Shown here: positions 32,273 to 41,549 of the stretch, in pieces
Layout: every line of letters starts with the position of its first letter
Position numbering within the stretch: position 1 is the stretch's first letter
Assembly: GCF_036924515.1 (NCBI RefSeq)
Contig: NZ_JAZHRR010000001.1
Location: 4,745,001 to 4,809,000, forward strand
DNA: 64,000 nt
Source: Bradyrhizobium sp. AZCC 1610
Lineage (GTDB): Bacteria > Pseudomonadota > Alphaproteobacteria > Rhizobiales > Xanthobacteraceae
Reading direction: 5' to 3'
Translations under genes and position numbers: made by a program
Notes under the pieces: generated by a model
Seen by the model: only the letters and a program-made list of their open reading frames with translations
Databases searched by the model: none
What the model was told of the DNA's origin: nothing

Positions 32273-33601
32273 ATGTTGCGATTCGATTCCTCCGACTGCA
32301 AAGTTCTTAATCTGCAAATGTATCCGTCAATGAAGGCTGAGCTCGCTGCGCGCGACGGCGATCTCCGACTCTGTCTCCTGCTTGGTCTCGCGGCTTGGTT
32401 CCTCTTTCTGGATCATGTCCCGCACAATGCGGTCAGCCTGCTGACCATGCGCAATTTCGGGTTCAGCGGCGCCACCGACGTGTTCGTGTTCATAGGCGGC
32501 TATACGGCCGCAATCCTCTATGGAAGGATGATGCTGGAGCGCGGGTTCGTCGTGACGGCAACCCGTATCTTCAAGCGGCTGTGGCAGCTTTACGCCGCCT
32601 ATATCGTCCTATTCGTGATCTATATCGATCTGATCGGATATGTCGCGCGCAAGTCGCGTGCATCCGAACTCATTGGTGATTTCAACGTCACGGGAATCGT
32701 CGACCATACGATCCGGACCCTGATTCACGGACTGCTGCTGCAGGCCAAGCCGCTCAACCTCGATGTGCTGCAACTGTTCATCGTATTGATGGCGGTCTTC
32801 CCGCTCGTTCTGTTCGGCATGGTCCGCCGGCCGAACGTCACCATGGCGGGGTCGATCGGTCTCTACTTTGCGGCCTGTCAGTTCGACTGGAATCTGGCCT
32901 CGTTTCCGGATGGACGGTGGTATCTCAACCCGTTCTGCTGGCAGCTCCTGTTTGTGCTTGGCGCCTGGCTTGCGTTGAGTGGCGCCGATCAAATGCGGGC
33001 TATAGGTACGCTTCAGAAGGTCCCGGTTCTGCGGGCCGCGGCGTGGCTGTATCTGCTCTTTGCTCTGGTGGTGACGGTGGCAGGGAAATTTCCCCAGGCC
33101 GGCATCGTCCCGGATCTCCTGCGCGATGCCTTTCTTCCCAACGACACGGAAAACCTCGCCCCTCACAGGGTACTTCACTTTCTCGCGCTGGCTTTTCTGT
33201 TTGCCTATGTGGTGCCGCGAGACTGGTCCGGTTTCCGATGGCAGACGTTGCAGCCGGTCATCAAATGTGGCCAGGAATGGCTGTCGGTCTTTTGTGTTGG
33301 GGTATTTCTTTCGTTTGCCGGACACCTTGTCCTGATCACGGGCCCGGATTCGCTCGCCATGCATGTCCTGGTCAGCTTTGCCGGGATTTTGATCATGACG
33401 GGCGTGGCCTACTACGTGTCGTGGTCCAAACGGCAAGATCACAAGCCGGCATTCCAGACGGAGGCAATGACGGGGTTACCTGCACCCGCCCCTCAATCTG
33501 CGGGGAATGCCCCTTTCAACCGCGCCTCACTCGCGCCCAGCATGGCTGCGTCGAGCCTTCCCTCGACCGATGCCGCCACGGCGCAGGTGAAGATGCGATA
33601 G
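32273..33601 (+). CDS. opgC: OpgC-family membrane protein
   Basis: Up to 442 residues; ATGs at 32318 (MYPSMKAEL) or 32330 may be the true start. About ten membrane helices carry OpgC marks: LRLCLLLGLAAWFLFLDHVP, NFGFSGATDVFVFIGGYTAA and NPFCWQLLFVLGAWLALSG. OpgC modifies osmoregulated periplasmic glucans (succinylation in enterobacteria), changing their charge. The last ~40 residues are serine- and alanine-rich and overlap the end of the convergent GH3 gene by 109 bases, which is unusual. Confidence 0.85.
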   Translation: MLRFDSSDCKVLNLQMYPSMKAELAARDGDLRLCLLLGLAAWFLFLDHVPHNAVSLLTMRNFGFSGATDVFVFIGGYTAAILYGRMMLERGFVVTATRIFKRLWQLYAAYIVLFVIYIDLIGYVARKSRASELIGDFNVTGIVDHTIRTLIHGLLLQAKPLNLDVLQLFIVLMAVFPLVLFGMVRRPNVTMAGSIGLYFAACQFDWNLASFPDGRWYLNPFCWQLLFVLGAWLALSGADQMRAIGTLQKVPVLRAAAWLYLLFALVVTVAGKFPQAGIVPDLLRDAFLPNDTENLAPHRVLHFLALAFLFAYVVPRDWSGFRWQTLQPVIKCGQEWLSVFCVGVFLSFAGHLVLITGPDSLAMHVLVSFAGILIMTGVAYYVSWSKRQDHKPAFQTEAMTGLPAPAPQSAGNAPFNRASLAPSMAASSLPSTDAATAQVKMR

Positions 33602-34794
33602 AACTGCGCCCCGTCGAAGGCGACCAGCAGCAGATCGACACCGGCATTGAGCGCCTCGACCACTGCCGTACAGACATCGCGTTGGTAGATCGCTCCCATC
33701 ACGAGATCATCGGTCATGACGACGCCTTGATAATTCCATTTCTTGCGAACGATGCCGTCGACGACCCGTTTGGAATGCGACGCCGCACGGTCCGGATCAA
33801 CCGAGGTCAGCGTCACATGCCCGATCATCAGTTGCGCTTTTGAGCCAGCCAGCACCTTCCTGAAGGGAATCCAGTCCGACGCTTCGAGTTCGTCCAGGGG
33901 CGTATCCAAATCGGCGCTGAAGTGATGGGTATCGGTTCGTACGCGTCCGAGCCCTGGAAAATGCTTCACCGTCGCGCCGACGCCTGACGCTTCCAGGCCG
34001 TTGACGTAAGCCCGCGCGATATCGGCGACGACAGCCGGATCATCGGAAATCGCGCGTTGGCCGATCAGCGTGTTGAAGTCGAGCCGGTTGCGCTTCAGTT
34101 CGGGGCGTAAATCCAGCACCGGCGCAAGGTTCAGGTTGACGCCGAGCGCCGCAAGCTCCTGCCCGTGAATACGCCCGAACGCCTCCGCCTTCTCCGCGCG
34201 AACATCCGGCGCCAGGCTCGCAAGCGTCGATAGCGCCGGCAGCTTGGTCAGGGGCGGCGCCAGATGCGATACGATGCCGCCTTCCTGGTCGGCCGCAACG
34301 ATCAGCGGCGGCAGGCTAGCAGCGCGCCGCCTTCCCTGCAGCGCCGCAATCTCTTCCGTCAGACGCGCCGCCGACGATCCCACGACATTGTGCTTGGTGA
34401 TGTAGATGCCGGAGATCAGGCCCTTCTCGGCGAGAGCCGACACCTCTGAAAATGACGAGTATCCAACAACAAAATGTCGCCCAAGGCTTCGCGCCGGTGT
34501 GGCGTCGATCTGCAAGACGCTCCGCTTGCGCCATTCAAACGAAGCATGCGCTCCGAGCATCGACAGCGATGGCAGGCACCATAGCAGAATGAGCAACCGT
34601 CCGGCGATACCTCGCCACCAATAGCCGCGACGGATGAGGACCACCACCGCGATGATGCTCGCTGCCGCCAGAACAATATTTCCCGGCCCGCGCAGCGAAA
34701 TCAGATAGGGATCGTTCTTGTTGGCTGCAGCGAAAATGAAGACGGCTCCGGCGAACCAGATCAGGACGAGGCCAATACGTTTGAGAATTTGCAT
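33493..34794 (-). CDS. GH3 glycosidase (NagZ-like) with N-terminal membrane region
   Basis: About 433 residues from ATG 34794 (MQILKRIGLVLIWFAGAVFI); an ATG at 34836 is also possible and neither has a good ribosome binding site. Two or three membrane helices lead into a family 3 glycoside hydrolase domain: VAADQEGGIVSHL, LNLAPVLDL, the KHFPGLGRVRTDTHHF loop that carries the catalytic His-Asp in NagZ, and the nucleophile aspartate in VVMTDDLVMGAIY. NagZ removes N-acetylglucosamine from muropeptides in the cytoplasm. Here the membrane anchor suggests action at or outside the inner membrane. Confidence 0.82.
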   Translation of the reverse strand: MQILKRIGLVLIWFAGAVFIFAAANKNDPYLISLRGPGNIVLAAASIIAVVVLIRRGYWWRGIAGRLLILLWCLPSLSMLGAHASFEWRKRSVLQIDATPARSLGRHFVVGYSSFSEVSALAEKGLISGIYITKHNVVGSSAARLTEEIAALQGRRRAASLPPLIVAADQEGGIVSHLAPPLTKLPALSTLASLAPDVRAEKAEAFGRIHGQELAALGVNLNLAPVLDLRPELKRNRLDFNTLIGQRAISDDPAVVADIARAYVNGLEASGVGATVKHFPGLGRVRTDTHHFSADLDTPLDELEASDWIPFRKVLAGSKAQLMIGHVTLTSVDPDRAASHSKRVVDGIVRKKWNYQGVVMTDDLVMGAIYQRDVCTAVVEALNAGVDLLLVAFDGAQFYRIFTCAVAASVEGRLDAAMLGASEARLKGAFPAD

Positions 34795-35087
34795 GAAAAT
34801 GTACGGGGTTTGCGCGAGGAGGTCGAACGAGACCATTGCCCGTATCAAACTCGTCTCGCCGACGCGAGCGCATAACAACGCCTGCACGGAAACTGCATAA
34901 AAATCCTGAACTCTTGCAGACGGCGCTCCAAGCAACTGCACACCGGCGTCAGATAGTTCGTCCTGCAAACTGGGGCGATCATCGAATGCCTATTCCCACA
35001 AGACTGGCTAATGACGGGTGGTGGCTATGCGAGCGCCCCGCACCGGCGCTGGTTTGCAAATCTCTCCTCCAGACAGGTAGCGCAATA

Positions 35088-36575
35088 ATGGCCGATTTCA
35101 CCACGCCGGCCTCCAATGCCAGTTTCGTTCGGGAAGGCACCTTTCCCGTCAAGGCAGCCATTGTTCTCGCGCTGGCTACACTGGCCGACTGGCTGTTCTA
35201 CGGACAAGGCATTGGAATATCGGCGGCCATCTTTGCGGTCGCCGTAGCCAGCGGCTCGCTGCTCACCAACCTCGCAACTTTGAACCGAAAGCAGGTGCTG
35301 CCGGCAGGCGCTCTCCTGCTGGTCGCCCTCTTCCCCGCCATCGAGGAATTCAACGTCGCGTCTCTGACGTTCATGGTGTTAGCTCTCGGCGTAGGCCTGC
35401 TGCTGACGACCAATCGCGATCGGCATGGTCTCGGCGAGCGAGCCGCGGCGTTATGCGATCTTTATCTGGTCGGCCCGTTCCGATTTTTCCGCGATGCCAT
35501 CGGTGCGTTCAATCTACCAGCACTGAAGACCGGGTTTGCCGTGTGGTTCATTCCCATCGTTCTCGGCGGCATCTTCGTGTTTTTGCTGGTATCGGCCAAT
35601 CCATTGCTCGAGAAGTGGATCAGCCTGCTGAACCTGGGTAACACGGCCTCTTACGTGAGTCTCGGACGCGTACTGTTTTGGACTGTGGCGCTGTCGATCG
35701 TATGGCCTTTTATCCACGTCCGGTGGAGCGGCACGCGGAAGATGCCGGCAGGCATGGCCGAAGCGGCAGCATTGGCGCAGGGAATACCATCGGGCCAACA
35801 CGACTTCTTCGGTGTTGCGACGATCCTGCGTTCGCTGATCCTGTTCAATTTGCTGTTCGCCGTTCAAACCGTTCTTGACGTGGCCTATCTCTGGGGCAAC
35901 GCGACCTTGCCCGCCGATATCAGTTACGCCTCATATGCGCATCGAGGCGCCTATCCCCTCATCGTCACGGCGCTGTTGGCGGCGGGTTTCGTTCTGGTCG
36001 CCATGAGGCCAGGTGGCCCGGCCGAGCAATCGAGGGGGATCCGGCCGCTGGTTTATCTGTGGGTGGCGCAAAATGTCCTGCTGGTGATGTCATCGATCCT
36101 GCGCCTCGATCTCTATGTTCAAATCTACCTGCTGACCTGGTGGCGCGTCGCGGCTTTCATCTGGATGGTTCTGGTCGAGTTGGGGCTCGTGCTCATCGTC
36201 GCCCGCATCGTTCTTAACCGCTCGAATGACTGGCTGATCCGCGCCAACCTCATCACCCTGACGGCAACGCTCTACGCCTGCTCGCTGATCAATTTTGCCG
36301 CCATCATCGCCGACTACAATGTCAGCCACAGCCGCGAAGCCGTAGGCAAGGGAGTGTGGATCGACATGAACTATCTGTTTTCCCTCGGACCGCAAGCATT
36401 GCCGGCTATCGACCGGGCTATTGCCCTTCGCGGGTTCGATCCCACCCTTGTTTCCCGCCGTGGTTGCCTTGTAGAACAGCAAGTGAAAGCGACGGCTTGG
36501 CGCTCCTGGAGCTTTCGAAGCTGGCGCCTCCAGCGCGCCCTGGGCGCCCAACCGAAGAGTACGACAACAGGCTAG
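35088..36575 (+). CDS. DUF4173 membrane protein
   Basis: 495 residues from ATG 35088 (MADFTTPASNASFVREGTFP), about 11-12 membrane helices. Typical DUF4173 parts are VQTVLDVAYLWGNATLP, SYASYAHRGAYPLIVTALLA and RLDLYVQIYLLTWWRVAAFI, ending with the short soluble part DYNVSHSREAVGKGVWIDM. The reaction is unknown. The two-component genes follow after 34 bases on the same strand, suggesting a shared operon in which the membrane protein may sense or be regulated. Confidence 0.82.
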   Translation: MADFTTPASNASFVREGTFPVKAAIVLALATLADWLFYGQGIGISAAIFAVAVASGSLLTNLATLNRKQVLPAGALLLVALFPAIEEFNVASLTFMVLALGVGLLLTTNRDRHGLGERAAALCDLYLVGPFRFFRDAIGAFNLPALKTGFAVWFIPIVLGGIFVFLLVSANPLLEKWISLLNLGNTASYVSLGRVLFWTVALSIVWPFIHVRWSGTRKMPAGMAEAAALAQGIPSGQHDFFGVATILRSLILFNLLFAVQTVLDVAYLWGNATLPADISYASYAHRGAYPLIVTALLAAGFVLVAMRPGGPAEQSRGIRPLVYLWVAQNVLLVMSSILRLDLYVQIYLLTWWRVAAFIWMVLVELGLVLIVARIVLNRSNDWLIRANLITLTATLYACSLINFAAIIADYNVSHSREAVGKGVWIDMNYLFSLGPQALPAIDRAIALRGFDPTLVSRRGCLVEQQVKATAWRSWSFRSWRLQRALGAQPKSTTTG

Positions 36576-36609
36576 TTCGACCGCAGGCCAATGGCGCCAG
36601 GAGAGACGT

Positions 36610-37314
36610 TTGACGCACCGCATTCTCATCGTTGACGACGACCTGCACATACGCGAGGTCATCCGTGTTGCACTGAAGAAGGCCGGAATGACTGTCTTCG
36701 AGGCGCGCGACGGCAAGGAAGCATTGACCCGCTTTGCCGCCGACAGGCCGGATCTGATGATTCTGGATATCGGCATGCCGGAATTCGACGGCCTGGATGT
36801 CTGCCGGGAAATCAGAAAGTCCTCGGACGTTCCGATCCTTTTTCTCTCCGCCCGCGACGACGAGATCGATCGCGTACTGGGCCTGGAAATCGGCGGTGAC
36901 GATTATGTCACCAAGCCGTTCAGCCCGCGCGAACTCGTAGCCAGGGTGAACGTCATCCTCCGTCGCATGGCGTCGCGCGGGCAGGATGCAAAGGCGTCCA
37001 TAGCCGCGCTATCGCAAGGCCGGCTGTCCGTCGACCCCGAACAGCACATTGCCGAGTTTGCGGGCACCCCGCTGCGGCTGACGGCCATCGAGTTCGGAAT
37101 CCTCAGGGCATTTCTGACACGGCCGACGCTCGTGTTCAGCCGCGAGCAGATCATGAGCGCCGCCTATCAGCTCAACATTCAGGTGTCGGACCGCACCATC
37201 GACAGCCACATTCGCAATATCCGCGCCAAGCTGTCCGCCGTGAACTGCGACAATGTCATCGAAACCATTCACGGCGTCGGCTTCAAGCTCGGGCGATGCG
37301 AGCCGCTGGCATGA
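36610..37314 (+). CDS. OmpR-family response regulator
   Basis: 234 residues from TTG 36610 with AGGAGA 6 bases upstream. The receiver domain has D9-D10-D11 (VDDD), the phosphorylation site D53 in MILDIGMP, and K102 in VTKPFSPRE. The DNA-binding winged helix covers about 135-230 (RLTAIEFGILRAFLTRP, SDRTIDSHIRNIRAKL, IETIHGVGFKL). It is coupled by a 4-base ATGA overlap to the sensor kinase gene downstream. Its targets may include the DUF4173 gene upstream. Confidence 0.92.
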   Translation: MTHRILIVDDDLHIREVIRVALKKAGMTVFEARDGKEALTRFAADRPDLMILDIGMPEFDGLDVCREIRKSSDVPILFLSARDDEIDRVLGLEIGGDDYVTKPFSPRELVARVNVILRRMASRGQDAKASIAALSQGRLSVDPEQHIAEFAGTPLRLTAIEFGILRAFLTRPTLVFSREQIMSAAYQLNIQVSDRTIDSHIRNIRAKLSAVNCDNVIETIHGVGFKLGRCEPLA

Positions 37315-38903
37315 TAGCGCGCGCACGCGAGAAATGGCGACCGTCATTGGGACTGGTCATCTTCGCCATGCTCGCCTCGGTGGCGACGCTGCCCTTGGTC
37401 GGATTGTTCTTCTTCCGCCTCTACGACAACCAGCTCATCCATCAAACCCAGGCCGAACTGATCGCCCAAAGCCGTGTGCTGGCGGCGGTCTATGCGCGCG
37501 AGGTGGAAGCCCGACTCGCTGACGGCATAGCGCTCGGCGCTGAAATTCCGACCGACGCACGCCCTGACCGGGAAGACCAGCTAACGCCGATCCGACCCGC
37601 CCTCGATCTTGCCGCCGGCGCCGATCTGCTCCGGCGGCGGCCAAATGCCCTTCCGGCAAGCGCGCCTGCGTCGCCGCCCTATGTCGAGATCGGCACGCGG
37701 CTGATGCCGATCATCCTGGAAACGCAGAAAGTCACGCTGGCCGGCTTCCGGATCCTCGATCCCCGCGGCATCGTTATCGCCGGCCGTGACGAGGTCGGCC
37801 AATCGCTCGCCCATATCGAGGAAGTGGCCACAGCGCTACGGGGACAATACCGGGCAGCCCTGCGAATTCGCAAGCCCGACAAGCCCCCGCCTCCGATCTA
37901 CTCGATCAGCCGCGGCGTCGGCGTGCACGTATTTTCGGCGATGCCCATCATCGTCAACAACCACGTGGCGGGTGTCATCTATACGTCGAGAACGCCGAGC
38001 AACATCTTCGACCATTTCTATCAGGAGCGCCGCAAGTTCATTCTGGCAGGACTTACGGTCGTTATGGCGACGATCGCCATCGGTCTGATCTTCTCCCGAA
38101 CCATCACCCGCCCAATGCGCGAGCTGGTCGATCGCGCCGCGCGCATCGGCCGCGGCGATCGCGACGCATTTCGGCCGCTCGCCCATTACGGCACGCGCGA
38201 GTTCGCCCAGTTATCGCACAGCTTCCTCGACATGGCCGAGCAATTGGCGCGGCGGTCGGATTACATCGCGACCTTTTCGGCGCACCTCACACATGAATTG
38301 AAGTCGCCGCTGACATCGATCAAGGGCGCCGTTGAATTGCTGCTGGATTCGCTGCAAAGCAAATCCGACAATCTTACGCGGATGGAACAGAAGAATTTCA
38401 TATCGAACATTCTGGGCGACACCGGGCGCCTGGAAGCCATGACCCAGCGGCTGCGTGAACTGGCGCGCGCCGAGGCCGCGCCGCAGAACGAGCAATCCGA
38501 ATTGTCACAGGTGGTCGGAGGGTTGAAGAGCCGATTCCCGACACGAGCAATCGAGGCAACCGGAAGCCTCGAGCGCCCAATCGGGATGTCCAGCGAAAAA
38601 GCGCTGATCGTGTTGTCGCATCTGACCGACAACGCCATCCGTCACAACGCGAAGACTGTGCGGCTCGAAGCGACCGAGGAAGATGGATCCGTCAGGATGA
38701 CGGTCAGTAATGATGGCGATCCGATATCCGAAGCAAATCGGGAAAAGATCTTCGATGCCTTCTTCACCACACGCCGCGATACAGGCGGCACGGGAATGGG
38801 GCTGGCCATCGTCCAGGCCGTTATGACCAGCCACGCCGGATCGATCCGGCTACTGCCGTCCGATCAGGGCGTTGCGTTTGAGCTCTTGTTCCCGGCTGCC
38901 TAG
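37311..38903 (+). CDS. Sensor histidine kinase (HAMP, HisKA, HATPase)
   Basis: 530 residues from ATG 37311, overlapping the regulator stop. A first membrane helix (LVIFAMLASVATLPLVGLFF), a periplasmic sensor domain of about 200 residues (GFRILDPRGIVIAGRDEVGQ, IYSISRGVGVHVFSAMPI) and a second helix lead into HAMP. H328 in LTHELKSPLTS is the phosphorylation site. The ATPase domain has DNAIRHN (N box) and GGTGMGLAIVQA (G2 box). The sensor part recalls CreC-type kinases. It signals to the adjacent OmpR-family regulator. Confidence 0.92.
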   Translation: MIARAREKWRPSLGLVIFAMLASVATLPLVGLFFFRLYDNQLIHQTQAELIAQSRVLAAVYAREVEARLADGIALGAEIPTDARPDREDQLTPIRPALDLAAGADLLRRRPNALPASAPASPPYVEIGTRLMPIILETQKVTLAGFRILDPRGIVIAGRDEVGQSLAHIEEVATALRGQYRAALRIRKPDKPPPPIYSISRGVGVHVFSAMPIIVNNHVAGVIYTSRTPSNIFDHFYQERRKFILAGLTVVMATIAIGLIFSRTITRPMRELVDRAARIGRGDRDAFRPLAHYGTREFAQLSHSFLDMAEQLARRSDYIATFSAHLTHELKSPLTSIKGAVELLLDSLQSKSDNLTRMEQKNFISNILGDTGRLEAMTQRLRELARAEAAPQNEQSELSQVVGGLKSRFPTRAIEATGSLERPIGMSSEKALIVLSHLTDNAIRHNAKTVRLEATEEDGSVRMTVSNDGDPISEANREKIFDAFFTTRRDTGGTGMGLAIVQAVMTSHAGSIRLLPSDQGVAFELLFPAA

Positions 38904-38917
38904 ATTGAGCAGTCGCC

Positions 38918-40150
38918 TCAGACCCGATCGATAATGATCGCCGGCGCCATGCCGCCGGCGGCGCACATCGTTACCAGCCCCCGCTTGAGATCGCGCCGTT
39001 CCAGCTCATCGAGCACGGTGCCGATCAGGATCGATCCGGTCGCTCCGATGGGATGGCCGAGCGCGATCGAGCCGCCATTGACGTTGACCTTCTCACGATC
39101 GAGCTTGAGATCCCTGATGAACTTTTCGGCGACGACCGCGAACGCCTCGTTGATCTCAAACAAATCGATGTCTTCGAGCGTGAGGCCCGCCTTGGCCAGC
39201 ACCTTGCGGGCGGCCGGCACCGGCGCGTTCAGCATCAGGGTTGGCGAGTCCCCCATATTCGCCATCGCGACGACGCGGGCACGCGGCTTCAGGCCATGGG
39301 CCTTTGCGTAACTCGGCGACGCCAGCAGGATGGCCGCTGAACCGTCGACGACGCCGGAAGAATTACCGGCGTGATGCACAAAGTTGATGTCGAGGTCGGG
39401 ATATTTGTCGAGGATGAGCTTGCGATAGGTCGTCCCCCTGTCGTCGAGCGTATAATCCGCGATCGCAGGAAACGCCGGCTTCAAGCCAGCCAACCCTTCG
39501 AGCGTGGTCTGCGGCCGCGGGTACTCCTCGCGGTCGAGCGCGAGGCTGCCGTCTTCGCGGTAGACCGGCACGAGGCTCTTGTCGAAATGTCCGCCCTTGA
39601 TGGCAGCCGCCGCCCGCTTCTGGCTTTCGAGGCCGAATTCATCGACGTCCTGCCGCGTGATGCCTTCAAGCGTCGCCACCGCGTCAGCGCAGACGCCCTG
39701 ATGCGATTGCGGATGCCGGGCGCGCAGACGAAGATTGCCGTTGTCCATCATGAACGGCCCCTCGCCGCGACGGCCTTCCATCGACATCATCTCGGTGCCG
39801 CCGGCGATCACGAGGTCTTCCGAGCCCGACATGATCGAGCTCGCCGCCATGTTGACGCTGGTAATGCCGGATCCGCAGAACCGGTCCAGCGTCACCGCGC
39901 TGGCGCGCACGTCATAGCCGGCATCGAGCGCCGACATCCGCCCGAGATCACCGCTCTGCTGGCCGCGTTGCGAGCTGGTACCCCAGATGATGTCGTCGAC
40001 GTCAGCGGTATTGATGCCGGTGCGATCGGCCAGCGCACGCAATACCGTGGCGCCGAGATGCTGCGGATGGATGCCTGACAAGGCGCCCTTGCCGGCCTTG
40101 CCGATGCCCCGCGGCGTTCTGCATGCATCGATGATCAGCGCGTCAACCAT
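38918..40150 (-). CDS. Thiolase-family acetyl-CoA acyltransferase
   Basis: 410 residues from ATG 40150 (MVDALIIDACRTPRG), with AAGGAAA upstream. Active-site residues are C92 in DRFCGSGITS, the histidine in GSIALGHPIGATGS and the cysteine in MCAAGGMAP. It should split a 3-oxoacyl-CoA to acetyl-CoA and a shortened acyl-CoA, or the reverse. It is the last gene of the minus-strand CoA-ester operon, which fits a final beta-oxidation cleavage. Confidence 0.92.
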   Translation of the reverse strand: MVDALIIDACRTPRGIGKAGKGALSGIHPQHLGATVLRALADRTGINTADVDDIIWGTSSQRGQQSGDLGRMSALDAGYDVRASAVTLDRFCGSGITSVNMAASSIMSGSEDLVIAGGTEMMSMEGRRGEGPFMMDNGNLRLRARHPQSHQGVCADAVATLEGITRQDVDEFGLESQKRAAAAIKGGHFDKSLVPVYREDGSLALDREEYPRPQTTLEGLAGLKPAFPAIADYTLDDRGTTYRKLILDKYPDLDINFVHHAGNSSGVVDGSAAILLASPSYAKAHGLKPRARVVAMANMGDSPTLMLNAPVPAARKVLAKAGLTLEDIDLFEINEAFAVVAEKFIRDLKLDREKVNVNGGSIALGHPIGATGSILIGTVLDELERRDLKRGLVTMCAAGGMAPAIIIDRV

Positions 40151-40216
40151 GGCATTTTCCTTGAACTTGTTGCTTTTGCTGCATTTGCCGCTGACCAAGC
40201 CGCAAAGTCAATCTGG

Positions 40217-41089
40217 TCAACGAATTCGAAGCCCAGATGAGCGCAGCGCCAGAATCTTCTCCGCGGCGCGCAGATGCGGCTTGTCGATCATCTTGCCGTC
40301 GATCTTCACCACACCTGAAGTTGGATTGTCGTTGAACGCCTTCACGACCTTCTCCGACCAGGCGATTTCCTCATCCGTCGGCATGAAGGCTGCATTGACG
40401 ACGTCTACATGCTTGGGGTGGATCACCGCCTTGGCAAGGAAACCATCCTGACGGGCAGCGATAGACTCTTCCTTGAGCGCGTCGAGGTCGTTGATATCGG
40501 TCGCAATAGTGTCGATGGCGACGACGCCGGCCGCCGCCGCGCTGATCAGGCAGAGATCGCGCGCCAGCAGGAACGGCCCGTGGAACCGACCGCCGGTTCG
40601 GTTTCGCGACGCGCCGAGCGACGCCGCGAGATCTTCGGCGCCCCACATCATGCCCCATAGCCGCGGGCTCATGTTCTCGAAGTCGAGCAGCTTCAGGACT
40701 GCCCTCGCCGTCTCCGTCGCCACGGTGACGATCCTCGTCGATCCCCGTTCAATCCCGGCAGCAGCCTCGAAAGCATCGAGATAGAGCGAGATGCGGTTGA
40801 CGTCGGTAGCTCCAGCGCATTTCGGCAGCACGATGCCGTCAGGCCGGCCCGGCATGACGGCCGCGAGGTCGCCAAGCGTCATGTCTGTGTCAAGCGCATT
40901 GACGCGGACATACATTTTCTGGCTCGGATTGCGGGCGTCGAGCATCTCGCGCACCGTACGCCGCGCGCCGACTTTCTCGTCCGGCGCAATCGAATCCTCG
41001 AGATCGAGGATCAGCGCATCAGCCGCGGTCTTCTTGGCGTTTTCGAACTTGCGCTGGCTGTCGCCGGGAACGAACAGGAACGATCGCAT
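40217..41089 (-). CDS. HpcH/HpaI-CitE family CoA-ester lyase
   Basis: 290 residues of the citrate lyase beta-like family. Typical stretches are RSFLFVPGDSQRKFENAKKT, DALILDLEDSIAPDEKVGAR, GIVLPKCAGATDVNRI, TIVTVATETARAV-type sequence, LWGMMWGAEDLAASLGA, and GFLAKAVIHPKHVDVVNAAF. The acidic residues of LEDS and ATE and the GAEDLA motif bind magnesium and the CoA ester. Relatives cleave citramalyl-CoA, malyl-CoA or methylmalyl-CoA. The gene follows the MaoC gene closely, matching a hydratase-then-lyase sequence. Confidence 0.88.
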   Translation of the reverse strand: MRSFLFVPGDSQRKFENAKKTAADALILDLEDSIAPDEKVGARRTVREMLDARNPSQKMYVRVNALDTDMTLGDLAAVMPGRPDGIVLPKCAGATDVNRISLYLDAFEAAAGIERGSTRIVTVATETARAVLKLLDFENMSPRLWGMMWGAEDLAASLGASRNRTGGRFHGPFLLARDLCLISAAAAGVVAIDTIATDINDLDALKEESIAARQDGFLAKAVIHPKHVDVVNAAFMPTDEEIAWSEKVVKAFNDNPTSGVVKIDGKMIDKPHLRAAEKILALRSSGLRIR

Positions 41090-41093
41090 CAGC

Positions 41094-41549
41094 CTACACC
41101 TTCGGTTTGCAATGCATCAGGCCGGTGCGGCGGCAACTTGCCACCACCTCGCCGCGCTGATTGGTCATGGTGTGCTCGAATTCCACGATGCCCTGGTTCG
41201 GCCGCGACTTGCTCTCTCGTTTGGAGATGATCCTGGTGTGCGCCTTGAGCGTATCGCCGTGAAATACCGGTTTTGGAAACTTGACGTCGGTCATGCCAAG
41301 GTTGCCGATCGTGGTGCCGAGCGTCGTATCGTAGACGCTCATGCCGATCATGATGCCGAGCGTATAGAGGCTGTTGAACAGCCGCTGGCCGAATTCGGTG
41401 CTTTCGGCAAAATGCGCATCGATATGCAGCGGCTGCGGGTTCATGGTCAGCAGGCTGAACATCGTGTTGTCCATCTCGGTCACGGTCCTGGAGAATTCAT
41501 GGTGAAATTCCCGACCGACCTCGAATTCCTCGAAATACAATCCAGCCAT
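41094..41549 (-). CDS. MaoC-family (hot-dog fold) enoyl-CoA hydratase
   Basis: 151 residues from ATG 41549, which shares its A with the stop of the upstream hydratase (TGATG), so translation is coupled. A single hot-dog fold: YFEEFEVGREFHHEFSRTVT, then the hydratase-type segment NPQPLHIDAHFAESTEFGQR with the catalytic Asp/His positions, SLYTLGIMIGMSV, and VFHGDTLKAHTRI. It hydrates a 2-enoyl-CoA, perhaps a dicarboxylic one such as mesaconyl- or itaconyl-CoA, given the lyase directly downstream. The substrate is inferred. Confidence 0.88.
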   Translation of the reverse strand: MAGLYFEEFEVGREFHHEFSRTVTEMDNTMFSLLTMNPQPLHIDAHFAESTEFGQRLFNSLYTLGIMIGMSVYDTTLGTTIGNLGMTDVKFPKPVFHGDTLKAHTRIISKRESKSRPNQGIVEFEHTMTNQRGEVVASCRRTGLMHCKPKV

